From contig LR990043.1 of NCBI GenBank assembly GCA_905147135.1, positions 18,787,584 to 18,851,583 of the forward strand: DNA of 64,000 nucleotides, given 5' to 3'. Made by a program: the position numbers and the translations under genes. This document shows positions 33,827-44,284 of the stretch, one piece after another. The notes under the pieces were generated by a model. It was not told the DNA's origin. It made no database searches and saw only the letters and a list, made by a program, of their open reading frames with translations. This DNA comes from Blastobasis lacticolella. Lineage: Eukaryota; Arthropoda; Insecta; Lepidoptera; Blastobasidae. The first letter of the stretch is position 1; every line of letters begins with the position of its first letter.

Positions 33827-34335
33827 TTTTTGAAAAAATTTATTTTGTTGGTACTAGTTTTCGCTCGTGACTTCGTCTGTGTCAAATTGCGTTATATTTG
33901 GAGATAGAAGGGAGGATAAGTTAATCAGGATTAGTGGTAATTAATGTTTATCATTTAGATACGTAAAATGCTTCAGGTTGTAAGTAGGTACATAAAATGC
34001 CTTAAACCAAATTAATCAGAACAGAGCAGAGCCGGAATGATTTTAGAAATATCAGGGCCCTAAGAGTGAGCCGTATAATTGTATAATTTAAATGTAATTT
34101 TAATAACAAGTTCAAGTTTTGGATAGCTATGTACAGTCAGTTGCAGAGAGAACTGACCACTATATAATACATTTAATGTATGCTAGGGGGGTCCATTCAC
34201 TCCATTGCTGTTTTATTTATTCGTATGACAAAAATACAATACATTAGAAACATACCTGTTTGATACAAGCTACAAATTTAAATTAAGCGAAATCAGCCAT
34301 TTAATGGCTTCGACACTAAGGGTGATCAGGCACTA

Positions 34336-34379
34336 TATCAGCTGATTGTACTATATCACTATAGTACAATCAGCTGATA
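34336..34379. mobile_element. Perfect 19-bp palindrome, 6-nt loop
   Basis: TATCAGCTGATTGTACTAT (34336-34354) is the exact reverse complement of 34361-34379. TA occurs at both outer ends, fitting a minimal TA-inserting palindromic element. Confidence 0.65.
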
Positions 34380-34734
34380 CAATCGGCATAGTCCAAGAAA
34401 AAAATTGTTAATCCATGGTTCAATACTTTCGGAGATAGACCCATCATCCGAAATTCCGAACATGCAAACTTTTCCCCTTTACAATTAGTTGGCATAGTAA
34501 TTCAATACCCTCCTTCAACTCAACCAAAATTGCTCCACCCATACTCGTAGTAGGTAACTCAGTATTTTGTATTTATTTTTTCGGCCTGGAATCTGCCCCG
34601 ATAGTGTTATTTCGCTTCCGTTGAGTGTTATTTATTCGTCGTCGAAACTGGCTATAAGACGATACTCGACGCTTAATCTGTTTGTACAGCGTGTAATTTC
34701 AACCCAGTCCAAATAGGCTTTAAGATGCGTAGCA

Positions 34735-34832
34735 GTGTAACTAATGCGGTGATAGGCCTGGTGTTGCTAGTTCCTATTGGCAGCAGTGACCACTTTGCGT
34801 CAGGTGGACCGCTTGCCTGTTTGTCTTTTTTT
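34735..34832 (+). mobile_element. CR1/jockey-like LINE 3' end (tail-to-tail pair, left)
   Basis: GGCCTGGTGTTGCTAGTTCC, GGCAGCAGTGACCACTTTGC, TCAGGTGGACCGCTTGCCTG, then a T-run. It faces the minus-strand copy that begins 10 bp later. Confidence 0.75.
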
Positions 34833-34842
34833 AAATTATGTT

Positions 34843-35085
34843 ATACGGCAGACAATGAGGCAGGCGGGCCACCTGATGGAAAGTGGTCACTGCTGCCTAT
34901 AAACATCAGCAACACCAGGGGAGTTACCAATGCGTCGCCCGCCTCTGAAGCGTTCTCTAATATACCTCTTGAACGATCCCATGTCATAGACCAAACGAAA
35001 CACTGTGGCTGGGAGCTCATTCCACATCCAAATCGTACGAGCAAGAAACGTTCTTTTAAATTGTTTTATGTCGTAGAAGATGTTT
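34843..35085 (-). mobile_element. CR1/jockey-like LINE 3' end (tail-to-tail pair, right)
   Basis: The minus strand carries TTTCTTGCTCGTACGATTTG, GGATGTGGAATGAGCTCCCA, GACTATGACATGGGATCGTT and the rest of the ORF2 end and 3' UTR, finishing at the low coordinate. It encodes the FLARTIRMWNELPA-like C-terminus with changes. Confidence 0.8.
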
Positions 35086-35089
35086 ATTA

Positions 35090-36190
35090 AATATTTACTA
35101 AAACAAGACGGAATGGATATAATGAAACAGAGCGAACCACGACAATAAATCTGTTCATCCCGGTGGAGCTATAGATTCACCACACAACTGATACATCGCC
35201 TGCGGGGGAATAGGAAGGTGGGAGGGTGATGTTTCGGGGATAAACGCGGGGCGGGGGTAGTGACCATTTTGTTTCTCGAAACATTAGTTGATTGTTTTTA
35301 TTATTCTTTTATTATTTTGTTAACTTATATTGTACAAATTGCCAAATAAATATTATGTCTATGTCTATTTAATTTATAAAATATGTTGGTCTGCGCAAGA
35401 CGTGGCAGCACTCTTGTAGCTTATCTGCGTTGTCACTGATGTGAAGGCTACCGCGTATGTAGGCGTTCCTCACGCGACTCTTATTATCGATCGGTATTTT
35501 TTTTCTGCGCAGTGACAAACGAGGCGACACCCACCTGATGGTGGTTGATGACATTTCTCGGAAAAACAGTTGACTTCCCTGCCCCGCGCCCCCGCGTTCA
35601 ACCCCGAAACAACTCCGAGACGTCGATATAACAGTCGTGTGGTCCATCTATACAATGCCATAGACAGCCATATACACATATACTTCTAACTTATAAAACA
35701 CCTCTTGTTGCGTCGGTGATTCAAAGTCATCATCATCATCATCATCTTGGCGGTTGTGCTCCCCCACGCGAGGGCCGAGGTACGCATTGACCGCGTCGGT
35801 GATTCAAAGGTAAAATAAATGTTCTCTAGGCACAAAATTCCGGGCGGGCGAAGCTGCAAAGCTTTACAGCTGTAACTGTGTAGTAATGAAAGGAATTGAA
35901 TTTCGCAGTGTGTTTGAGCCTAAATATAGGGCAAGCGGTCAGTTGAAAGGTAGTTAGAGGAGAAATACGGACCACAGTCGGGTTTAGGCTCTCTATTACA
36001 AAATACAGACTATTTGGAATGGTTTGCAGCTGGGACTAACGGCACAATAGAAACTCGTTATGCTACTTAGTTCAAATGTCGGTGGGAGACTTGCATGAAT
36101 ATAAGATAGATAAGATTCTATAGTTTTTTGTTGAATAAAGCAGCGAAGAAAAAGCGTGCCACTATCATCCAAAATTAAAAAGACAGGACA
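35090..36190. other. No gene seen; repeat scraps
   Basis: CAGTGACAAACGAGGCGACA and CCCACCTGATGGTGG (~35510-35540) is a LINE-end scrap. 35740-35792 (CATCTTGGCGGTTGTGCTCC, GAGGGCCGAGG) is a SINE-1 3' scrap on the minus strand after a (CAT)n run. No exon was found. Confidence 0.4.
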
Positions 36191-36198
36191 GTAGTTTA

Positions 36199-36406
36199 AT
36201 TACGTAACGGCAACAGGCCAACAATTCTCTGATTTCAATTATTGAAATTGTTACTTTCGCGATTTCGTATCATCGATATCGTAGGTTCAGATTCTAACAA
36301 AGTTCCATTGCAATAGACTGAAACTATTAAATCGATCATACGTAATCCTAACAGTAAAAATTCAATCATTGAAATTAGAGAATTGTTGGCAACAGCGTTA
36401 CGTAAT
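36199..36406. mobile_element. ~208-bp MITE with ~40-bp TIRs
   Basis: The left end ATTACGTAACGGCAACAGG, then CCAACAATTCTCTGATTTCAAT, mirrors the right end ATTGAAATTAGAGAATTGTTGG, CAACAGCGTTACGTAAT with a few differences. The inner part is AT-rich and non-coding. This is a non-autonomous DNA transposon. The flanking duplication is unclear (TA or TAAT). Confidence 0.75.
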
Positions 36407-36900
36407 TAGCCTACTACTTTGTAAAATAAGAGGTATTTAGTAATACTTGTAACAAACCAGAGTAAGTATTAACAACAATTATTTTGTAACAAGTTATTTC
36501 ATATTACTATTTTACTATGCAATTTATAAAAATCCATTTTACTTATGTGTGATCACAATACAGCGTTTTTAAAACCGTCCGGTTCGTAAACCGTTGATGT
36601 GGAACGCCGATACTTTCCCAAGATATTATAAGAAATGGCTATAAGGTTGCTTATAGATAAAGCTGCTATTTTTATCTGTGAAAAGTGTACCTACGTCCCC
36701 ACACATTAGATACAGTGCCTTACCAGCCGTTTTCCCCAGACATGTTTATCTAGCAACAGTATTACACGGCATTAAGCGTAATGCAGATTTATAAGGCTTA
36801 GTGTAAGTGCGAACGTGTTCTCCCGAGTTATTTATTCTCCACCAATGAAACTCGAGCAGACAGTCCGCCTGATAGATAGCGGTGTCTATATTGAATCGTA
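36407..36900. other. No gene seen
   Basis: AT-rich. CGAGCAGACAGTCCGCCTGA at 36852 is a LINE-end scrap on the minus strand just upstream of the larger LINE. Confidence 0.3.
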
Positions 36901-36904
36901 ATAT

Positions 36905-37555
36905 CGTGGTTAAGTGGTAGCTGGGTGGAAATTGTACGAATGCTTGGAGTGCTTAACCGGTCCAAGCGATACTTCACCCCAGGGCAGCGCCTGCTGCTGT
37001 ACAAGGCACAGGTGCGGCTTCATATGGAGTATTGTTCACATCTTTCGGCCGGCGAAACTGCTGACCTGCTTAATCCTCTGGACTCCGTACAGAAACGCGC
37101 CCTACAAATTGTCGACGATCCCATACAAACAAGCAATTTAGAACCACTGGCTAACCGAAGGGACTTTAGCTCCCTGTGTGTGTTCTACCGGCTGTACAAT
37201 GGGGAGTATTTCGAGAAACTTTTCGATCTGGTGCCAACAGCACAATTCCGCCATCGCACCACCCGTCGTGGGCTGGGTACTCATCCTCTCTACGTAGAAC
37301 CTCTGTTGGTCACCACGTGAAGGTTTGAAAGAACGTTTCTCGCTCGGACGATTCGGATGTGGAATGAGCTCCCAGCCACAGTGTTTCCTTTGGACTATGA
37401 CATGGGATCGTTCAAGAGGTATATTAGAGGTCTCTTCAGAGGCGGGCAACGCATTGGTGACTCCCCTGGTGTTGCTGATGTCCATAGGCGGCGGTGACCA
37501 CTTTCCATCAGGTGGCCCGCATGCCTGTTTGTCTGCCGGATAACATAAAAAAAAA
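36905..37555 (+). mobile_element. CR1/jockey-like LINE: ORF2 C-terminus and 3' UTR
   Basis: The best-preserved LINE piece. The plus strand encodes MLGVLNRSKRYFTPGQRLLL, YKAQVRLHMEYCSHLSAG, LLNPLDSVQKRALQIVDDP, EPLANRRDFSSLCVFYRLYN, GEYFEKLFDLVP and GLGTHPLYVEPL. This is the thumb/post-RT region of CR1/jockey-type reverse transcriptases. A TGA at 37318-37320, caused by a 2-base loss relative to the copy at 49545, interrupts it. The frame then resumes RTFLARTIRMWNELPATVFP and FKRYIRGLFRGGQRIGDSPG to a stop at about 37497. A short 3' UTR with GGTGACCACTTTCCATCAGG and an A-tail follows. The 5' part, including the catalytic motifs, is missing. Confidence 0.9.
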
Positions 37556-37667
37556 ACGAATGTGCCCGAAAGCGGCTTAAAATTGTCATTATTGAAATAG
37601 ATTATAAAATATAATAAAATGATAATTTGGTATAAGAAAAATACTGTCAGGAGCCCTAAACTGTTCA

Positions 37668-37800
37668 ACTAGTCCCCAGCTAAAGACCTTGGTCATAACC
37701 TCGCTTCGCTAACGGAGGCACACCTAGCGAGTGGCGAGCTCGTGACGGTGCTGAAGTTCGAATAGTCTCAAACTCCGAAATGGTCACCCAACCAGTACCT
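37668..37800. repeat. Dispersed repeat 'D', copy 3
   Basis: AAGACCTTGGTCATAACCTC, GCTTCGCTAACGGAGGCACA, GAGTGGCGAGCTCGTGACGG, TGCTGAAGTTCGAATAGTCT. It lacks the CTCGCAAGCACG end. Confidence 0.65.
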
Positions 37801-39400
37801 GCACATTGGTAAATGAGAAACTGCGATTAACGTGTTAAAACTTTATCATTTAAAATGTAACTGGAGCTTAGCGTAAACAGAAGGAAATAATAATAATAAA
37901 ATATTATATTAGACGGGACTTGGACGCGACGTACCTTTATGATTTGTTTTCCCTTGTTTGATATAATAATATGTGTAAAGAACGCGAGTTTAGTTTGAAA
38001 CAAATATTAATAAAATAATAATTTACATTTTACAAACAAAAGGTATACTAGTATCTATATAATATAAATAGATAGATACTCATATAACAGCTTATAGCAG
38101 CATTACACTAAACTTTGCTGTAGTGGCATTCGATATGGCATACGACACCGCCTAACCGCTATAGACGCTTTCTTTACAACGAATATTTCCTTTACAAACA
38201 AAATTTTAAAACAGAATAAAGTAACAAAGCATTCACAATCCCCGCAACAATTAAGAAAACCATTTACTAGCCGAACCATAAACAAGTTAAGATCAAAAGT
38301 CGAGACAAGGGTGGGTACAAGCCGACAAACGCTAATGTTTGCAGGGGAACGAGCAAGCCCGAGGGATTAAGCCGTGGGTCGCTTTAAAAATTAATTTACA
38401 CGCTGACCCTCCGCCTGATTCAAACTTCGTGTAACCAGCGAATCCCGTGCTGTGTTTTATCATGTCTCTACGTAGCTGATTGTGATAAAATTGGAGCTGA
38501 GTATCCACCAGATAGGTAATATGTGATAAGCTGTGTTGCGAGGGGTATGTTTTTGAAGCATCAATACCAATAAAACAGGTTTACAGTATGAACGGATCTC
38601 CCAGCTTTGTCATTCTCTAAGACAACATCCGCGAGCGCAACGATGAAACGTGATAGATCGAGGCCAGTTTGCTAAGCAACGCGCAAATTTCTATTGAAAT
38701 TGTTGACTGAACATCCTCCATTTCATTGATGTGATCAAGGATGTTTCTTAGATAATCGCACCCCTGTGTCTTTCTCAATCCCTACACACCGCGTTTGCCT
38801 CCTTTGTTTTATCTGTCATTACAACACGAAACTTTATTAATAGCGCACTGACCTCGATCCGACTCACACAACACAAATCACCATTGTGACGACAGCCTCC
38901 GACCCCGCCTAACCTTTCCCGGGCAGTTCGGGAAATATCCTCAATTTGTCATGACCCGTCGGAAATAAGATTCAACAGGTGACCCTTCGGCCGCGGCTAT
39001 TACAGATCAAATATTTGCGAAATGAATTTCGGGTACTTCGTTAGTCGCGACGTCTCGACGTCGTAGTGCGATTACGTAATTCTGTGAACAGACGATCGTT
39101 ATTGTGATCATCGTAGTACCATCGTCAATATGGTCGATAACGGTATTACTTCAAGTCGGTCCTTTATGCATGATTGAGAACCGGCTATGATAGGCCAGTC
39201 CCCCTCCTTCTGGAAGTCTATTTGTCTCTTAGGACGTTCACAGACTTAGAATAAATAATATGACAGACATAGAATAGTATTGTTATCTCTCATAAAAATT
39301 GATCTTTGTCGTTACGCTATGGCTGTCTCTCTCTGTCGTATGGGAGCTATCGACAATGTCACGGACTAATTTGTCATTCGTAAACTAGAATCATCATCAT
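37801..39400. other. Mostly single-copy sequence, no gene seen
   Basis: No repeat family from this window was recognised. 38600-39130 is moderately GC-rich with many CpG words (TCGCGACGTCTCGACGTCG at 39046) and could hold regulatory sequence. No splice-bounded open frame was seen. Confidence 0.35.
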
Positions 39401-39402
39401 AA

Positions 39403-39519
39403 TACAGTACCACAAATTAGACTGACCCGGTGACAGTGTCGCTGTTCTTGGCATTGGCATGACAATTGAAATGGTAACCGTTTTGGTCACCGGGTCAGAT
39501 AAGATTGTGTGGCACTGTA
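39403..39519. mobile_element. ~113-bp MITE with TA duplication
   Basis: Left end TACAGTACCACAAATTAGAC plus CTGACCCGGTGAC. Right end GGTCACCGGGTCAGATAAGA plus TTGTGTGGCACTGTA. The ends are imperfect inverted repeats of ~30 bp, with TA at each outer edge (39403-39404 and 39518-39519). This fits a Tc1/mariner-type non-autonomous element. Confidence 0.75.
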
Positions 39520-39644
39520 CGCTAGCGATGTTTCTCAATCTGAGGGAAGTGCTATCAAGGCGAGTAGGTCGTGGTATAGTCGATGGATCTCATACGAATA
39601 AGAGCTGAATATAAAGAAAATATATAAAGATTAAAATGCCACGG

Positions 39645-39970
39645 CCTTTGACAGCACTTATCTCGGATTGCGACGCAGCGTTTGACATTTATCAAAATCA
39701 GCTGTCGTTCGAGAACCGATCCCGTCCTGTAGACGTGTGAAACATCTTGATGATGTAACCATGATCCAATCAAGCCTGGTTCCCCTGGTACCAGGTCACG
39801 GAGGTCCACTGTAATTACCTGATCTGCCAAATCCTGGATATGGTCATTAAAGGCAAAATAACACTTTGACAGCACTTCTCTCTGATTGCGACACATCGCT
39901 CGCGTTTCACATTAAAATTTATCAAAACCAAGCTACCGTTCAAGAACCGATCCCGTTCTGTTGACGAACA
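39645..39970. repeat. Diverged direct duplication around a SINE-1 piece
   Basis: TTTGACAGCACTTATCTCGG, GATTGCGACGCAGCG and GAGAACCGATCCCGTCCTGT (39649-39730) recur with changes as TTTGACAGCACTTCTCTCTG, ATTGCGACACATCG and AAGAACCGATCCCGTTCTGT (39868-39963). A plus-strand SINE-1 3' fragment (39762-39850: CATGATCCAATC, GGTACCAGGTCACGGAGGTC, CTGATCTGCCAAATCCTGGA) lies between them. Confidence 0.6.
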
Positions 39971-40195
39971 TTGTTACGTAATCGCACCCCAGAGTCCCCC
40001 GAGAGTTCGGGCCGCGATAATCTAGGGACGTGATTGCGAACTGTAATGGAATTACTTGTGTTTGTTTGTTTCGGCGGTTTTGTGTTTCAAATTGCTATAC
40101 CTACTCAATTTTAGTAGCTACGGGTTTAAGCATTTAATAATGCTGTTGGCAAGCGGAGGTTTGACGAGAATTTAGTTTACGTCACGTTCTGGGTT

Positions 40196-40312
40196 GCGGA
40201 GGTCAGACGGTAGTTGCTTCACTGTATCTTTTCACTACCTGATCCTGGATCACGGTCAAGGTGGACCCCGGGCCCTAGCGTGCGAGAAAAAACCGGGACA
40301 TTAACGCAAAGC
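40196..40312 (+). mobile_element. SINE-1, 3' fragment
   Basis: GAGGTCAGACGGTAGTTGCT, TGATCCTGGATCACGGTCAA, GGTGGACCCCGGGCCCTAGC and AACCGGGACATTAACGC. Plus orientation, head missing. Confidence 0.78.
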
Positions 40313-40845
40313 TGATTAATGATTTATAATGTGCTGGAGAGTTTAGTAGTGTTTAAAAATAAAAGGGAGCGGGAACGAGGCAAATACCAACGTCGTCAAG
40401 AGTGAACACGGAAAAATAGTGTTATGTAAAAAAATATACAAAAAATATACTTGCTGCCAATACTAAACTAACCCTATTCCGTGTTTCAATCCACTTAGGT
40501 ACAATAACAGCACCTCAATCTAGCCAATTTGGACTTTGAACTGTCTCCGGTTTTCCCATCCACATTGTGCTGGCTCATTTTATACTGGTGGAGGGTAGGT
40601 TGTGCTAGCTCCGAAGCTACCGATACTTTACCTACACGAAACAATTACATACAAATGTATGAAGATTGGGCCCAACTAGCTCAGGGGTCGTAAACCTTGT
40701 ATTGGACTAAAATAGTATTAGTTTACAATAACATGGACACTCCCTATCTTATCGTTGACATCGGATCTAGGGGAGCGCCGCACGCATCACACGGTACTGT
40801 TGTAAAGAAAAGTGTAATAATATACAGTCATTGGCTACCAATTGG
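40313..40845. other. No gene seen
   Basis: The segment 40540-40700 (GGTGGAGGGTAGGTTGTGCT) has mixed composition and no partner in the window. Nothing else is visible. Confidence 0.25.
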
Positions 40846-40847
40846 TT

Positions 40848-40935
40848 CCTAGACTCAGGGTCCTCACCGGAAGACCTTGGTCAACCTCGCTTCGTTAACG
40901 ATATTAGGAGGCACACCTTATGAGTGGTGAGCTCG
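40848..40935. repeat. Dispersed repeat 'D', copy 4
   Basis: GGTCCTCACCGGAAGACCTT, GGTCAACCTCGCTTCGTTAA, CGATATTAGGAGGCACACCT and GAGTGGTGAGCTCGG. It shows the likely left end of the family and stops at GAGCTCGG. Confidence 0.65.
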
Positions 40936-41218
40936 GGTGATAATTTAAAAGAGAAATAATGATGGTATGGACTGGTATTATGTTGTTATTGTAAATCTTA
41001 AGTGATTATTAAACACATAACATTATTAGCTTAGCTTTGTTTTTTAACTAATAGGTATGCCGCTGAAGTCCAACTGTCCATTATTATGGATTCAAGTTTT
41101 ACATTGACATTGTTTGCTTACTCAATTATTAAGACAACATGAAATATAAAATTGACGATGTAGATAGAGCCAAATCATTTACCTAGTTTAGTAACGGTGT
41201 ACGTTTTGAAATTTTACA

Positions 41219-41449
41219 ATGAGAGAATTTGATCCAAGATTTGAGAGATTTTGCCTATTTCTTTATTCGGCGGCATTCGGTAGAGTTCGAGAGAGACTTA
41301 AATTCTATACCCCGCAGAACAGAAAGGTGGTGTGTTACCTTCAAGCTTTGGTCTGCTTCTATCATTTTATGGGTAGCTTCCTTTTTGCAAAAGGTTCGTG
41401 GTACCTAAATACTTATATAAACACATCAGCAAATTTCCAACAAAATTAA
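41219..41449 (+). other. Small ATG-initiated open frame, unrecognised
   Basis: A 76-codon frame with a reasonable start context (ACAATG). The translation begins MREFDPRFERFCLFLYSAAF and is basic and aromatic-rich, with a hydrophobic middle (YLQALVCFYHFMGSFLF). No homologue is recognised, and neither splice sites nor repeats overlap it. It may be chance in AT-rich DNA. Confidence 0.18.
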
Positions 41450-41749
41450 TACATAAGTTAATTTAAAATTTAATAAAATAACAATTAAGAAAACAAGTTG
41501 AAGTCCGGAGCGAATCAGATATCGATTGTAAAATCTCAAATTTTTATTCTAATTCATCATGATCATTATCCTTGCGTCGTAAGCCCCTACTTCAATATAC
41601 AGTAGAACAGTAGATTTAAAGAGGGTCGGCTACACGCTAGTAGTATCTATCCCTGGTATTGCTTGTAACTAATTGCGCAAGCGTCTATAGGCTTCGGTAA
41701 CCGCTTACCATCAGGAGGGCCGCGCGTTTGTTGGTCATCTTAGTGGTAT

Positions 41750-41880
41750 AAATGAATAAAAATGCTTGGACAATTCACACAGCGCCTTCTAGCCCCAAAT
41801 TAAACAAAGCCTGTGCGCCATTGTATAACTATGGGTGCCAGAAAACTGATAGATTACTTATATCTTTTTTAAATACACAC
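41750..41880 (-). mobile_element. SINE-2, 3' part
   Basis: TTGGACAATTCACACAGCGC, CTTCTAGCCCCAAATTAAAC, GGGTGCCAGAAAACTGATAG and a TTTTTTAAATAC end: the reverse complement of the SINE-2 body and 3' end. The tRNA head is missing. A LINE-end scrap (CCGCTTACCATCAGGAGGGC) sits at 41701. Confidence 0.8.
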
Positions 41881-41883
41881 TGC

Positions 41884-42173
41884 CGGTCTAGCCATCTTTG
41901 ACAGCTCCGCTTGCGTGATGCGTGTATGGTAGAAAATTGACAGGTCGAAGTTCGACTATTTCTACCAACATCTACATTGACTCTGATTGTGTAGGATCAT
42001 CCGCCAATCCGCCTCCTTTGTACACCGAAAGTACGTGAATTGTCTATGGACCAAGAATTTCTACCACAAACAGCTTATGTCAGATAACGTTAGCTTATGT
42101 CAAATCCCATACATTTTTTCTATCACAAACGATTGTAGATTAACGAAACCTCTTGGCTAAGGCCGCTGAAGTC
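41884..42173 (+). mobile_element. MITE 'A', copy 1
   Basis: CGGTCTAGCCATCTTTGACA to CCTCTTGGCTAAGGCCGCTG. It is about 98% identical by eye to the reverse complement of 56073-56364. The ends CGGTCTAGCCA and TGGCTAAGGCCG form a short inverted repeat. The unit AGCTTATGTCA-AT is repeated inside. Non-coding. Confidence 0.75.
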
Positions 42174-42549
42174 GCAATCGTAAGCATTAGCCACCAAGCG
42201 TAAACTCTTGTCACCGCACTTGTACAATAATGGTGATGATGATCACACCTACCTACGCATAGCCTGCGACAACATTCCATTGGCTTGATTAAATGGCGTT
42301 CACGTAGCTTCCTATTTGCACCGAACGTTTAGTGGTCAAATACGTACAGTTGTCGACATGCTGTTGCTTGTTAGACAAATTGCTTTCTAAATTGCTGACA
42401 GTAATTCGAAGTTTTAAATTACTTTATTAATGTACCTACGAGTAATTCATTTCTATTAGACACTCCCCCAAGGAGGTCAATATCCATCAGTGGACTGATA
42501 TTATGGTAGTGATCTATTTACACAATTCAGGCAGAAACGAGCAGATCAC

Positions 42550-42752
42550 CCATGCGTTTCTTGCTCGTACGATTCGGATGTGGAATGAGGTCCGCGCCAC
42601 AGCATTTCCTTTGGACTATGACATGGGATCGTTCAAGAGGTATTTATCTCTTTAGAGGTTTGCTGGTCTTGGTGTTGCTGATATCCATAGGCAGCGTTGA
42701 CCATTTTCCATCTGGTGGCACGCTTGTCTGTTTGTCTGCCTATAACATAAGA
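42550..42752 (+). mobile_element. CR1/jockey-like LINE 3' end
   Basis: ATGCGTTTCTTGCTCGTACG, GATTCGGATGTGGAATGAGG, CCTTTGGACTATGACATGGG and GACCATTTTCCATCTGGTGG, CTGCCTATAACATAAGAAA. The C-terminal coding end and 3' UTR are present, with a deletion where RGLFRGGQRIGDS would be. Confidence 0.85.
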
Positions 42753-43200
42753 AAAATATGCTCCAAATATTATCCATTATACAAACGATTGTGTTGGTGT
42801 CACATGTTATTTTGAAACATTTAAATCCTAAAGTTTTGAAGAATCGTTTCCGTTTAAACCAATACAATTCTAAACCAATTTCAATAGCCGAGCTTTGTGT
42901 GAAAGCAATTTGTTTCTTCAGATGGAGCAATTAAACGGAAATGGGACGGCTAAAGCTCGCTTCACAATGGTACTCTTCAACAATCGTATATTCACTCTTT
43001 CCCGATCCTTTTCTACATGTCACAAGTTGTTCGTAACTGTAGGATGTGGATGAGTCAGGAGGTAGTATGTTTATCTGGAGTCTGGAGGTAGTAATTTAAA
43101 AGGAATAGATGTTCCAAATATGTTAAAAGAAAAAACATAGAAATCAGTCTATAGAATAGCTTTTAAGTTTTATGCCTCTTAGTATTGGCTAAATATGTAA

Positions 43201-43535
43201 GAGCGTTGGTGGCCGAGTGGTTAGGGTATCCGACTCTTAAGCGAGAGGTTCCTGCGGCCTTGTACCAGTGACTATTTTCTGAATTTATATGCTAATCGAT
43301 GCTAATCGAAAACATCGTGATGAAATTTGCACATTCAGGCGACTAAATGTGTAACCATAAACCAATCTAGTCAGGTTTTCTTGATAGCTGGGACACGTCG
43401 GCCAGACTGACAGTCGTTTCACTGTACTATTACTTCAATTACCTGATTTGCCCTGAAAAGAGTCATTGGTACATGGCGGCAGTGGGATTCGCCGGTACCT
43501 GTCCGGATACACTTACCACTAGGCCACCGACGCTA
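43201..43535. mobile_element. SINE-1 foldback: + copy joined to inverted head
   Basis: A plus-strand SINE-1 runs from its head (GAGCGTTGGTGGCCGAGTGG) to CAATTACCTGATTTGCC at 43452. It is joined directly to a minus-strand SINE-1 head (GAGTCATTGGTACATGGCGG, GTGGGATTCG-CCGGTACCT, ACTAGGCCACCGACGCT). Both lack the 3' end, so the unit has inverted tRNA-like heads at both ends. Confidence 0.75.
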
Positions 43536-43539
43536 TGAA

Positions 43540-44280
43540 CATTACTGAACTATTTTAAAGAAAAATTTGCCAGTCACTGCGTAAAACTTCAGTTACTATG
43601 TTAAGATTAATCTAGGTGCTTTGCAAATTGCGTTCGGCGTCCCAGTTGTTCCTAATTACCCCATTGTTGGCTGTGCACCCGCCTACTTGTAAGTTTTCAT
43701 ACAATTTCACTGGAAGCCGTACAAAATTGCGTTTACACCTCCAGTGCTTGGAAGGAGTAAATTGATTGCTGCGAAATAAGTTGCTCACTTCAAGATTTTT
43801 AATTTCCTTTGTGTAGGTTTGCTAAATATAAAGCTATTACAGGAAGATGTATTCATTTCAACTCTGTCTTGGCTTTAGGAATCGACGGTTAACATCGAAA
43901 TATGTCCGTATTAAGTTACACATGGAATAATGTTGGTAGGAGTCTAATTATACAGTGAAAACTATATTATATATACATACATATATATACACATTGGTTA
44001 ACATGCTTTGCATCTATATTAATGTTATGCATATTCACATGAACATCACTGACTAGCTTTTGCCCGCGACCTCGTCTGCGTGGACCACATTTTACATTTC
44101 TCGTTCATTTCTTATGCTTATGGCATTCAAAACATTGCCGTTACGAGCGCACGACGCCTTTTAAAAACTTAAACCTGCATCAACACACAACAAAAACCGG
44201 GGGTGGAAATTGGTATCAATGTTTCATCCCCAATTTCACCTACTCGGGACGCATGACCAAAAAATCAATGCTTAGTATGC
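43540..44280. other. No gene seen
   Basis: AT-rich, with a TATATATACAT microsatellite near 43970-43990 and a scrap of dispersed repeat (GACTAGCTTTTGCCCGCGAC, TCGTCTGCGTGG) at 44050-44090. Confidence 0.35.
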
Positions 44281-44284
44281 ACTT

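Noticed and set aside
37138..37668. 176-codon minus-strand frame
   Set aside because: It is the antisense shadow of the CR1/jockey-like LINE coding end, whose plus-strand peptide is clearly recognisable.
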